Positions 24,985-36,700 of a stretch of 64,000 nt of DNA are shown piece by piece. Location of the stretch: assembly GCA_019914995.1 (NCBI GenBank), contig CM034126.1, positions 8,809,001 to 8,873,000 on the forward strand, given 5' to 3'. The notes beneath the pieces were generated by a model. It did not search any database. It was given only the letters and a program-made list of their open reading frames with translations, and was not told where the DNA came from. Each line of letters opens with the position of its first letter. Positions within the stretch are counted from its first letter, which is position 1. The DNA comes from Acanthochlamys bracteata. Lineage: Eukaryota > Streptophyta > Magnoliopsida > Pandanales > Velloziaceae. Position numbers and translations under genes: made by a program.

Positions 24985-26370
24985 GGATGGGATGTAGGCA
25001 CATCTCATCCCATAAGGCACATTATTTACTGTAGGCACATGCTGTTGATTGAACGGCTGTGATGCAGGCACTAGTTGACGAACAGCTATGATGCGCTCCA
25101 TCGTTTTTAACCTAGGCACATCGACTCGACTCATTCTTATCTCAATCGTTTTTTTTTCTCTCCTTTGCGCAGCGCAGCGCAGCGGCGTCTTCCGCTCTAC
25201 CTCCGACCGCGAAATCGAGTCCTCCGCGCTTGATGCCAGCTCGATTTCGCAACAGAGAGTCTCTGTTTCAGCTTTTGATCAAGATTCACGCTCGTTTTCG
25301 TCTCCGGTTTCAACTCCGGTTCGATTTCGCGATTCCAGCCGTAATCGAGCTCTCCGCGGTTCGATTTCGCGATTCTGGTCTCCGATTCGCCGCTGAGAAT
25401 GATTCCGCCTGATTTCGCCTCCGCTTCCCTCCACTCCGGCTCGATTTACAATTCGGCCAAATCGAGCTCTCCGCGGCTCGATTTTGCAATTCCGGTCTCC
25501 GGTTCGGCTATTGATCAAAATTTCTCCATCGATTTCGTCTCTGGCTTCCACTCCGGCCGAAATCGAGCCATCCGCGACTCGATTTCGCGATTCCGGATTC
25601 TGGTTCGGCCGTTGAGATTGATTCCGGCACGATCTCGTCTCTGGAGCCGATTTGTTTTTATTTTCGATTATTTATTTTGATTTTCACTTATTTATTTTAT
25701 GATGTATTGAATTTGTGTTTGCGGTGTATTAGATTTGTTTTCTGTTGTATTGAATTTTTCTGTTGTATTGAATTTGTTTTCTGTTGTATTGGATTGTTTC
25801 ACGGTGTATTGGATTTGATTTACGGTGTATTGATTTTTTATTTGGTGTATTGATTAGTTTGGGCGGAAAATGTTATGTTGAATGTATGGTTGCCAAAACT
25901 AGAATGTTGGGATATACAGATGAGGCAATGATGAGGTTAGAAATAAAATTTTCTTTCGCATCCGCATTGCCTCTTTATCACAGCAAGGCAGTAAGGATGG
26001 CCACTGACAAAGTCAGATGGCAACCACTGCAGCTGCGATTAGAGAAGGCAGTGCAAAGAGGGAGAGAACGTTGGATGGTTTCGATCAGTCCTGATATGGG
26101 TAGTATATTTGAATCTCATTGTCTACAGTAAATCATGTGCCTCTGAGCCTCCTCCTTTCTGTCTTCCTCTGTTGTTGTTTTATTGTTGATGACTGTTGGA
26201 AGTGTAACTTACTGTTGTGATATATAACTCAGAAACTGGATGTGTAACGTTCTGTTGTGAAATGTAATTCAATGCTGGAAATGTAGCTTGAATATAGCAG
26301 ACGATGTAATTCTTCTTCTCTTCCTATCTATTGTAAATCTTCCTCTTTGCTGAAAATGTAAACTGATGTT
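24985..26370 (+). repeat. Left inverted arm of the MULE
   Basis: From the outside inward: a terminal block with its own small palindrome (GGGATG...CATCTCATCCC), the gcacatg/gaacggctgtgatg block, a GC-rich array of about 100-130-bp repeats (25220-25640), a run of gtattgaattt-type repeats (25690-25860), and a block around 25915-26160 that pairs with about 30640-30890 of the right arm (aaggcagtaaggatgg; accactgcagctg). Short gaaatgtaa-type repeats follow to about 26370. Confidence 0.8.
25165..25640 (+). repeat. GC-rich tandem repeats inside the MULE arm
   Basis: After gcgcagcgcagcgcagcgg, the arm contains repeated segments built on aatcgagctctccgcggctc, gatttcgcgattccgg and ttgatcaagattc-like sequence. 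The ctccgcg landmark recurs near 25220, 25350, 25470 and 25570. CpG is frequent, in sharp contrast to the AT-rich surroundings. The same array appears inverted at about 31600-32050. Arginine/serine-rich open frames here are only translations of the repeat. Confidence 0.75.
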
Positions 26371-26539
26371 GTAATCTTTCTTTATCTATACTGAAATCAT
26401 TGAAATTCTTTCTATTGTTGAGTGAAATATTAACGATCAAATTTTACTTCAAATACGTTATTAATATCAAGTTGTCGTTGAAAATCTTCCTCAAATACAT
26501 TGAAATAATTTTTTTTAAATTTTAGTGGATGATGAATCT

Positions 26540-26737
26540 CAGCGATTGAAAATTTTAGTAAATGTTAACCTAAATTTGACAGCGAATACAATTAATAAAA
26601 CTAAGTTAATACGAGATAACATCACCGATGATTAAAAACAGCGATTGAAAATCTTAATAAATATTAACCTAAATTTGACAGCGAATATAATTAATAAAAT
26701 TAATTTAATACGAGATAACATCACCGATTGAAGTTGT
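26540..26737 (+). repeat. 99-bp tandem duplication in the MULE
   Basis: Two adjacent copies of a 99-bp unit starting cagcgattgaaaat (26540 and 26639). They share gttaacctaaatttgacagc-like and acgagataacatcaccgat sequence with a few substitutions. It lies between the left arm and the transposase leader. Confidence 0.85.
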
Positions 26738-27028
26738 ATTTAATCACAAATTCATCCTACATTTAACCACACTGACATCAACTTAAATGCTTGCTACAGT
26801 CGCCACCAACTTTCTCCCGCGCTTATGTTTTTCTCTCGCGTTTCATGCTCTGTTTTCATGCTCTGTTTTTCTCTTTCTGCGCCATTTTATTTCTTCTTCT
26901 TCTTCATTCTTGCTCTGTTTTGCTTTAAATCTCCAGCAATACCAAACTTATTTTGTCTGTTTTTCTTATTCTCCCTGTGATATAAAGCAAATATTCAGCG
27001 TTCTCTTTAAGCTCGTCTCCTCTTCTCC

Positions 27029-29627
27029 ATGGCTCAGAACACTGAAAGTGTCTTAACTGATAAATATCTTGCTAAATTTTATTTTATTAAAAATTATATT
27101 ACTAAATTTAAAACAAGCATAATAGATCAAAAGAAAAAACTTTGCAGGCGTTAACTTAATTTTTGTTATTTTAAAAGTGGAACATAAAATGGAAAGTGAT
27201 TAACAACAGAAAATATTTTAAAAAAATACATCTCTAGTATGTTATGTTATAACTTTTCAATTTTTTAACGCAATTTATTTTTTATAGATTTCGAAACAAA
27301 TGAGGCCGAGTGCTCTGCTGCATCAACTCAGAATATAACAGCAGAGAAGGAAAAGTCACCATGTTTAGATATGATTTTTCCAACTCTTGAAGCTGCAAAG
27401 GAATTTTATATATATTATGGAGAGCAATCGGATTTAGTGCGGTTATTCGAAGTACCGAAAAAAGAAAAGGCTCCGATGAAATCACTTCTTGTTTGATGAC
27501 CTGTCAACGATTTGGTGTGTACAGAGACCATGCCAAAAAACAACCGAATGAGAGCTTACGTAGTAATGTTATTAACCAGACGAGAAGTACATCCACAGTG
27601 AAATGCGGATGTCTTGCAAGAATGAAAATAACAAAACAGCCAACTGGATTGTGGAAAGTGATTCAGTATATTGGTGAGCATAATCACAACTTTGTTATTC
27701 CAGCGAAACGGATGCGCATGACTGTTTGTAAGCATATGCCTGCTGCAGCGAAGATGCTAGTTGATTCATTTCGTGATGAAGACATACCTGTAAATAAAGT
27801 TGCAGATATTCTTGATGGACCACAGATTGGTTTTGACGATAGAGACTGTTGGAATCATTTGGGACCATCTAAAGAGTATAAAAAACCTGTCCAAGGGGAT
27901 ACAACTGCAGCGCTTGATTTCTTTAAGAAAAAGAGTATAAAAGATCCAAATTTCTTTTATGCAATACAGATGGACAGTGAAGCAAGAGCAATAAATTTTT
28001 TCTGGGTAGATGGTCGATCTCGTTTACAATTTCAGTATTTTGGGGATGTGATGTTCTTTGACACAACATATCGTACAAACGTGTATGAAATGCCGTTTGC
28101 CCCATTTACTGGAGTGAATCACCATATGCAGTCAATTTCATTTGGTTGTGCATTACTTTTGGATGAAACAGAAGAGTCTTTTCATTGGCTTTTTGAAACT
28201 TGGCTTGCAGCTATGGGAGGACATGCTCCATCTTCTCTTATTACTGATCAAGACAAAGCTATGACTGCAGCAGTTGAGAAGGTATTTCCGAATACACGAC
28301 ATCGATTTTGCTTGTGGCATGTGATGAAGAAATTTCCTGAAAAGCTTCCACATATTTATTTCAAAAAGTCACAATTTAAAAAAGATATCCGAATGTGCAT
28401 TTGAGACACTTACACTCCTTGTGCTTTTGAGATGAGATGGAATGAATTGATATGTAAGTACAACTTGAAAGAGAACGAATGGCTTCAAGGGATCTACGAA
28501 ATCCGAAAGAAATGGGCTCCAGCTTATCATTTTGACACTTTTTATGCTGGTATGAATACTACAGGACGCTCTGAAGGTATGAACTCTGTTTACAATAACT
28601 TTTTTCACCCTACAACAACTCTTCGCGAGTTTGTGGTGAAGAACGACAAGTGTTTGGCTAAAATTATGGAAAAGGAAAAGAAAGAGGATTATATTAGCGA
28701 ACACTAATCGCATTGTAGGTGGTCATGCTTATCTTTTGAAGAACGCAGCAAACATATACACTAGAAATGTGTATGACAGATTCAGAAATGAGTTTGAAAA
28801 AGCTCAAGCAGAGTATGTTCTATATGATGATGAAAAAGATAGTGATGGCTGCACGACTTACATTTACAAGTCGCGAGTGCTTGATGATGATCGTGCGTGG
28901 AAGGCAAAATTCAACCATGCCACTAAAGAAGGCTATTGTGAATGCAAACTTTTTGACTTTGTTGGCATTCCTTGTGGACATCTGATGAAAATTTTTCAAT
29001 CCAGTGACATAGACATACCTATTAACTTCATTCTTAAGAGGTGGATGAAATGGGCTAATAAATATAGAGTCGAGTATGATGGTGGAGCAATACAAGGCCA
29101 TGAGCATTCTGACCTACTAAGAACTACTCAACTTTTGAAGATTTCCACTCAATTGGCTTATGAAGCTGGTGAAGCAGACGAAACTTTTCAATTAATGTTA
29201 CAAACATTACAAAAGTTGTCAGTGCAGATTAATGAAGTAAGGAAGACTAATGAGAGCTCAAAAGATGATTCATGTACTGCCACGGAGAGCACACAAGTTG
29301 GTGTTAATGCATCTCAAGTTCTACTTTTAAATCCAAATATTTCACAAACCAAGGGAAGAAAAAGAGAAGGAAAAGCTTCTGTTTGTAGTAGTAGAATAAA
29401 AGGCGGTTTGGAGAAGTCACTTGCAAAAAGCAAAACGAATATGGAGAAAATGTACTTGCTGTAATAAGATTGGCGTTAAACACGATAAGCGAAATTGTTC
29501 TGAAAATTCAAACAGAAAGAAGAAGACAGTTATTGGTGAAACCAATCTTAGTGATGATAATGAATCCATAAATACAAATGATCTCAACAACAGTGATGAT
29601 GACATATCAATAAGTGATGATTTTTGA
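27029..29627 (+). pseudogene. FAR1/MURA-type MULE transposase, broken
   Basis: A short first exon probably starts at 27029 (MAQNTE) and is spliced to an acceptor near 27287. Then come, in order: a FAR1-type zinc-binding N-terminus (MTCQRFGVYR, KCGCLARMKI, GEHNHNFV; about 27490-27710); an RNase H-fold MULE transposase core with FDTTYR (about 28060), SLITDQDKAM (about 28235) and RHRFCLWHV (about 28300); a SWIM zinc finger CECKLFDFVGIPCGH (about 28940); and a C-terminal zinc knuckle CTCCNKIGVKHDKRNC (about 29450). Breaks: a frameshift near 27425, an in-frame TGA at 28402-28404, a frameshift near 28705 and another near 29420. FAR1-related host factors descend from such transposases, but the surrounding terminal repeats make this a transposon gene and not a domesticated one. 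Single-base errors in the assembly could account for some breaks. Confidence 0.88.
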
Positions 29628-29659
29628 GACAAAATTGTGTAAACTTTATGGCTTTTGTT

Positions 29660-30165
29660 CAAATATAAATATGTATTTTGTTCAACCTTGCTCTCTGTTT
29701 GAGATGCAATTGTAATTATTTTAAGTTTGCTATCTATTCAAGCTTACTCTTTATGAATTTAGCTCAAACATGCTCTCTGTTTACTGCCTTCTTGCTCTAT
29801 GTTTGATGTAAAATTTCTCTATGTTTGTTGCTTCTTGCTCTCTGTTTGATGTAAAAGTGCTCTGTTTGCTATAAAATTGCTCTATATTTATTACTTCTTA
29901 CTCTCTGTTTGATGTAAAATTGCTCTATATTTGTTGCTTCTTGCTCTTTGTTTGATGTAAACCAGCTCTGTTTGCTGGAAAATTGCTCTCTGTGCTCTGC
30001 CTTTTTGCTCTATTTGCTGGAAAATTGCTCTCTGTGCTCTGCCTTTTTGCTCTGTTTGAGTAAAAATGCTCTTTATTTGCTGCCTTTTTGTTCTCTGTTT
30101 GAGTAAAAATACTGCTGCATGTCTTTTGCTCTCTGTTTGACGTTGTTAATTGCTCTATATTTGTT
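29660..30165 (+). repeat. Degenerate minisatellite after the transposase
   Basis: About 500 bp made of varied units containing tgctctctgtttgatgtaaa, tgctctatatttgttgcttc and gctggaaaattgctctctg. Unit length varies from about 20 to 50 bases. It lies where the 3' untranslated region of the transposase would be, inside the arms. No coding frame is kept. Confidence 0.8.
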
Positions 30166-30349
30166 GTGTAATTAGTACTATATAATAATTTTAATTAAAT
30201 GATGACTGGCTTTGATATGTGATAATTACCTATAACTGTACAATAGTTTTACTATATAATTTATTAGTTTATATCATAATACTTAGAACGTTTTCTTCAT
30301 ACAATAACTATCACATAATATTTTACAACAAATAATTTCATTGACAACA

Positions 30350-32268
30350 AACACAAAATAAATAGATGAAATTCATTTCATACATCTTACATTTCAGAAA
30401 AGTGTTACATCTTCAGATTTGGTGACATTTCACAAGAGTTGCATTTCCAGTATCTGATTACTGCACACTTACATTTCCAGATCTGATTACATTTCATAAT
30501 AGAGAATTTACATTTCCACACGTACTTACATTTCACAATACTTACATTTAACGATACGGAGTTACATAGCCAACATTTTAATTTACTACAGAAACTTATA
30601 TTTCAAGAGATACATCCATCAACATCAAAACAATTTAAAGAGAGGAAGAGGAAGGAGGCTCAGAGACAATGATTTTAATCAATCATTGAGATTCAAAGGA
30701 CTGTGTTTCAAACCATCTATTGCTCTCTACCTCTCTATACTGCTTTCTCTAATCACAGCTGCAGTGGTTGCGGCTGCTATTTGCCACCATCCTTACTGCC
30801 TTGCCATGTAATTAAAGAGTAGTGCCGATTGAGGAAGAAAGAACAGAATAATTTTGCAGTCTCATCATTGCCTCATCAGTATTTTCAGCATAGGGTAAGA
30901 TTTCACAACAGAGAGTTACATTTCCAGCATTTTTCCAAAACAAGCAAAGAGAGAGCAACTTTGCAAGCAAAGAGAGAGCAACTTTGCAAGCAAACAGAGA
31001 GCAATTTTGCAGCCCCATCATTACCTCATCAATATTTACCAACGGCTGTGATGCAGGAAAACAAACATACCTTTCCGGTTTAAAAACCATGCATTCAACA
31101 AATCCTTCCGCCAAACTATCCAACACACAATAAAACTAATACATAATTCAAAACCAATACCACATAATAAAAACCAGTACCACATAAATCAAAACCAATA
31201 CCTATAAAATAAATCCAAACACCCAAAAAAAATTAGTGGAAAAATCAGTGAAAAAAGTAAATCAAAGAATCAGAAAACAATTCAAAGAAAAATGAAAGTT
31301 AAAACGAAAGTCGTGAAAATTAAAATAAATCATGCAGATACGGTCGGGCCGAGCGAAATGTTGATCACAAGCCGAAACGCGGAGCACAACACTCCACTGT
31401 GGAGTAGAGATTAGAAACTTTTGAGAGTAATGCTTCAATTGAGCACATTCTCAAAAAATTTTAAGAATGCTTCGCTCATTTGTCGATGTGCCTAGGTTAA
31501 AACGATGGATGCGCATCACGGTAGTTCGTCAACTAGTGCATCACGCCGTTCAATCAACGGCATGTGCCAACAATAAATAATGTGCCGCCCGGAGACGAGA
31601 TCGTGCGGAATCAATCTCAACGGCGAACCGGATCGGAATCGCAAATCGAGCGTGCGGAAGGCTCGATTTACCGGCCGGAGTCGCTAAATCGAGCCGGAGT
31701 GGGCGGAGACGAAATCGAGGGGGAAATCTTGATCAATAGCCGAACCGAGATCGGAATTGCAAAATTGAGTTACGGAGAGCCTCGATTTCGGCCGGAATTG
31801 CAAATCGAGCCGGAGTGGAGGGGAAGCGGAGACGAAATCAGGTAATCATTCTCAACGGCCGAATCGAGACCGGAATCGCGAAATCGAAGCCGCGGAGAGC
31901 TCGATTCCGGGCCGATCGCAAATCGAACCGAGTTGAAACCGGAGACGAAAACGAGCGGGAATCTTGATCAAAAGCCGAAACAGAGACTCTCTGTTGCGAA
32001 ATCGAGCCGACATCGAGCGCGGAGGACTCGATTTAGCGGTCGGAGGTAGAGCGGAAGACGCCATTCGCATTCGCCATTACGCAAAGGAAAGGAGAAAAAA
32101 AAACGATTGAGATAAGAATGAGTCGAGTCGATGTGCCTAGGTTAAAAATGATGGAGCGCATCACAGCCGTTCGTCAACTAGTGCCTGCATCACAGCCGTT
32201 CAATCAACAGCATGTGCCTACAGTAAATAATGTGTCTTATGGGATGGGATGTGCCTATATCTCATCCC
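30350..32268 (-). repeat. Right inverted arm of the MULE
   Basis: Mirror image of the left arm but about 0.5 kb longer. The added length includes a second copy of the terminal block at 31488-31591. The order read from the outside is terminal block, GC-rich array (about 32090-31600), extra terminal block, ggtattggtttt-type repeats (about 31240-31120), the ccactgcagctgtgatt block (about 30770) and the gaaatgtaa-type repeats (about 30350-30600). Confidence 0.8.
31488..31591 (-). repeat. Extra internal copy of the MULE terminal block
   Basis: Read on the minus strand, ggcacattatttattgttgg, gccgttgattgaacgg, actagttgacgaac and cctaggcacatcgac match the outermost block of the element (32268-32120) in the same orientation, about 0.65 kb further in. 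The left arm has no counterpart at this depth. Confidence 0.8.
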
Positions 32269-32285
32269 ATATATATATATATATA

Positions 32286-33549
32286 AGTTTTTTGTTAATT
32301 TTTTTCCCATAAGTGTTGAAACTTGAAATTTATTAGTGCTACTTATATTATTAAGGAAACTTTATTGTGGTCTTATAGATTATAATTAGTTGTTGGACTT
32401 CTATCGGCTCTTTATATTATTAGTATTATATGGCAAAATTATTATGAATATATGACTTTAGTAATTGATGGAATTTCTTTTATTTTAACTCTGTTGGAGA
32501 AATTAGTAAGCAATTTTAAACAATTATAAAATATTCTCTTAATTTGAAAGACATTGGATCTAAATGCTTATCCTCTAAAGTGTAAATGTAAAGATGATAT
32601 ATAATCTCTTGCAAATCTAAAGACTTGTTTACTTATCACTAAGTGACGTCAAAGTAATTTCTTCCGTAAAAATTTCACAATTTAATAACTTCTTATTTAC
32701 TTTCACAAATCTATTCTCATAAACTCTCTTTTTAATAATTTACTTTTTAGTTTTTTATATCCGGAAAACTCCTATAAATGCTATAAATTTCGATCATATT
32801 TGGCATGACTTTTGACATGACTTCTCAAGTTCAAAAAAATTTTGACGTTGTTGTAAAAAATATTCTTTTGAAAACTTAAAAATATATATAGATACGTTAT
32901 AAAATCATTATGTATATAACTTTTTCAATCCAAAAAAGATTCTGAAAAACTTCTTTAAAAAGTTCTATTATTTCAACCATCTCAAAAAGCACTACCTTTG
33001 AAAGCTCTACGTCTTCACGACAACTCGGCACCCATACCTTAACATCTTACATACAGTAGTGATTCCGGTAAGTCCTTGCATTACCAGTAAGAGCAATAGC
33101 AGACGGCAACTACAAGTATGTTGGGACTTTATTGTGCTGCGGTCTTCAGCATCTACGGTCAACCGTCTTCCTAAGGACGAAAGTACATTGGTAAACCAAG
33201 ATTTTCAGCCGCGATCTTTTCTAGAAATATAGGTAAATCTGTTAAGAGTTTGGCATAGAACTTTAACCAGAGGACATTCCTATTTGATGCATGGTATGTA
33301 AAGCTGTGACTTGTACCATCACTAGAAGCAAATAATCTCCTGAACATAAACAGACGTGCATGCATGATGGCATTCAAGAATGAAATTTGGCTATACAAAT
33401 TATGACATGAAACATAAAATAAAGAAAAAAGTGAGAATTTTGTAAAATTTAGTAAAGCTACGTGGCCCAAAATGCTACATTTACATGAAAGTGGGATAAC
33501 AGCCACCAATTTACAAAATGCTATACATTTATGTAATATATGTATATAT
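32286..33549. other. Intergenic, A+T-rich
   Basis: No gene or clear repeat is recognised. A minus-strand open frame at 33171-33509 has no family motif and lies just beyond the 3' end of RRN3; I take it as chance. Confidence 0.5.
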
Positions 33550-33797
33550 ATGTATCAGAAAGAACGCACTAGTATATAACGGATGAAACAGAAGAAGAAG
33601 AAGATAACATTCTCTTTTGACCTTCTACTTTATGCAAAAATGGGATCTGATTCAATGTGGTGGAATCCTGTTCATGTATTCCACACTCCACTGCAGAGCC
33701 TTCATTAGGTGCTGCTTCATCAAATCCTTACTTCGAGTCACACAAACAGAATCACATTCTTTGGTATTATAAGGCATATGACAGCCAGAATCTGAGG
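33550..33797 (-). other. Probable 3' untranslated region of RRN3
   Basis: Sequence immediately after the RRN3 stop codon on the minus strand, without coding potential. Its end is not fixed by a clear poly(A) signal. Confidence 0.4.
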
Positions 33798-36700
33798 TTA
33801 ATAGAAGCTACCAGTAGGGCTCACAGATGGTCTGATTCTTGCTGGCATTTGTCCATGTATTAGCTGGCTGCAGGCCAATTTGTACTCGAAGGCTGGTCTC
33901 GGAGTGATGGACATTTTATTCATGGAGTACTCTAGCTCGTTATCGTCACTATCCTCATCAAAATCATCATGGTCTTCATAACTCTCATCCTCCTCAGGAA
34001 ATTGAGGGACATCAAAGTTGCCATTCTCATCTTCATCTTCGGAGTTGCAGTTGCTATATGTTTTCTTCACCATTGACCAGAACTCAAAATTCGGACGCAT
34101 AAATCTGTTCAAGAAGACGATGATAAAACATACTAGTTAGACAGTAAGATCAGGATAAGCAAGCCAAATGGATACTCGAGCACGAAACATATTGTATTCT
34201 TGTATCCAACTCAAAGCAATGACTTCAAACCCATATCAAGTTGCAAAGAGCACAAAATTCACCCCAGGGCAACCAGGTATCAAGGGTTCTTTCTTATTGC
34301 AAAAAGATAAGTGTTATATTAAGCAGAGGCATACCTATCAGAATCTTTTAGCAAATACGGATCAAAGGGAAAGAACATATCGAGTCTCTCAACTCCTCCA
34401 TATGACTTTGAAAGGTCAGATTCCAGTAAACTCTTGGAAAGTAATGGTATCGATCTTTTAAACAAGTGGGCATTGCCTGCCTGTCGCAGAAACTCCTGAA
34501 CTATAGAAGGCAAGCAGACCTGTATATGTTATGGAAGAGGTAGTTTGAGTAAACTCATGGTACAGATAATGATACGAAAAATATAAGAGCACTCACAATT
34601 AAAATAAAGAAGATAGTTGCATGTGCTATTGAAATTTATGACTTTGAACAACATAAAGCTCTATTCTGAACCTTAAGGTCACTCAAGCGTAATGAGAAGA
34701 TACTCTCCAAAGCTCCTTAACTTGTCCTTAAAAAAACCACAAAAAAAAAAAAGAAGAAAATCTTTGCACCACTCTTTAGTATGGTGGAGGAAAAAGTGAA
34801 GAACTTCCACTAACTGAAGATTTGTGAAAGATAAAGCAAAAACTTCAGATGCCAAAATATTGACAACAACCTATGAAATAAATGGTTGGTTTGAGCCAAC
34901 TTAAAACAAAGAGCAATCTTTTTTTTTTTTTCAATAAGAAAACACACAAGTTCCAGTTGTACAGTCAAGCTTTTACCAACATTATATTCACAAACCGTAG
35001 CAAGTAAAACAAGTAAAGAAAGGAGGAATCAAACGCTTGACAACAAAGTTAACGCCAAAGAACTTGAGATATAAGTGTAATCACATTACCATCAAAGGAT
35101 TTAGTGGATGACATAAAATATGCTCCAGCGGCAAGCTATGAAGTAAATCTCTTAGCTCAGGGATGTCCATGATTGGTCTCATTCGAAAACAAAGAATGTA
35201 CATCACAGCCTACAAAGCAAAAAATTGTAAGTTTAATCTAATGATTAGTAACATTATTCAACATACATTAACTACTACCTACTCCAGTATACAAGTTCGC
35301 TATATGATGTTAATTCACAAATAAATGGGAAGTGTAAGCATTTAAATAAAAAGCACATCCAAATTTAACCAACCATTTTTATTCAGATGTCATATTCCGT
35401 TTAATACATTGCTTATGCTACCATATTTCAGTAACTGAACACTTTAAATAAGATTACACACAAAACAATAGAGGCAAAAGAGTTATATTATGGGAGAAGA
35501 ATCTCTTAAAATAGCATTGACCAAGTTCTAAACAAATAGCACTTTCAGAGCACTAGAATGGATATTAGATAGTCTACCTGTGAAGCTGAATAAAATACTC
35601 GGTGAGCTTTAGGATCCAAAATCTTTACACGGCCATTCAGAGCTTGACAATAGTTAAAACACCAATCCACTAATCTGATTCAGATTATGGAAGTATGTAA
35701 GCAAACATGCACAGATGATATGAAAGAAACTATAATAAGGTTTATGTGCTTTGACAAGGTTACTTGTTTACTAACCTTTCAAGAATCTGTGCAACCACAA
35801 AAGGAGAAATAAACTTTGCTCGGGATAAATAACTAGCAAGATATGCAACGGCACTCATCCTGAAAAGAATGATAGAGTATGAGCAGAGTTTAGAACAAAA
35901 TGAGGCTCTATTCATGCAAAAGGACTGCAACATATAACCATGGAGTAAAAACAGAACATTAGTGAGAACTAATCCGGAAGAATTGTTTCTACTAATACAA
36001 GTTGAAATTCAAATGACAATGAATCAAAAGATAGTAGTAAAGCATAGTTTCAATTATATGTTGAAGCCTAGTATACCAGTAAAAATGAGCAACAAGTTTT
36101 GCAATTAGACACCGACGAACACACAAAATCTAACAATGAAGCAGCTATAAAAAACTCTGTCAACCCATAACTTCGAAATTAGGTCAGAGCACACACATAA
36201 AGTTATTACGATTTTAAAAATTTTCATAATACCTGGAAATTGGATCCTCAAATTTTGAAAGAAAGATATCAGCCAGAAGAAGCACACACATAAAGTTATT
36301 ACGATTTTCAAAATTTTCATAATACCTGGAAATTGGATCCTCAAATTTTGAAAGAAAGATATCAGCCAGAAGAGCAGCAAACTTGACGCCACAATTTTCA
36401 GGATCCAATGAGCAAGCATAGAACATGACAAACTGCAGTGTTTGGAACAAAAGTCATTCAATTTCACAGATACAACAAGGTTCCTAGCTATACGCACGAA
36501 CTAGAGCATGAAAACAGAAATAAGAACCTGAGTGAACTTTGATTTGTAAGCATTTAATACTGTTCTCCGGAAGGACTCAGTAAGCATATCAAATACCTAC
36601 ATTAAACAAAAGATAGGCAACAAGTGAAATTAGGAACACTATATTAAGCACACCAACAACGAAATAGCATTATGCAAGGTGACATACAATGAGATAATTA

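Larger units (their letters stand above)
24985..32268 (+). mobile_element. Mutator-like element (MULE) with >1-kb inverted arms and FAR1-type transposase
   Basis: The ends of this 7.3-kb unit are inverted copies. The left begins GGATGGGATGTAGGCACATC; the right, read from the other strand, begins GGGATGAGATATAGGCACATC. The similarity then continues inward: tgttgattgaacggctgtga, cctaggcacatcgactcgac, cttccgctctacctccgac and caacagagagtctctgtttc all occur in both arms in opposite orientation. Weaker inverted similarity extends to about 26370 on the left and 30350 on the right. Between the arms lies a transposase of the FAR1/MURA type. The element sits inside a (TA)n tract, so its expected 9-bp target duplication cannot be told from the microsatellite. 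The coding part is broken, so this copy is non-autonomous now. Confidence 0.88.

Noticed and set aside
24700-25062. Plus-strand open frame of 120 codons
   Set aside because: It runs through a TA repeat into the MULE end and has no recognisable domain.
25088-25680. Several Arg/Ser/Phe-rich open frames on both strands
   Set aside because: They are translations of the GC-rich tandem repeats of the MULE arm (recurring RFRDS-like peptides).
26787-27056. Plus-strand Ser/Phe-rich open frame of 89 codons
   Set aside because: It overlaps the CT-rich leader of the transposase in another frame; composition explains it.
27029-29627. Domesticated FAR1/FHY3 host gene
   Set aside because: The gene is broken and enclosed by matching inverted terminal arms, so it is a transposon gene.
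29660-30165. CRISPR-like array
   Set aside because: Units vary in length and sequence, there are no constant repeats with unique spacers, and the genome is a plant's.
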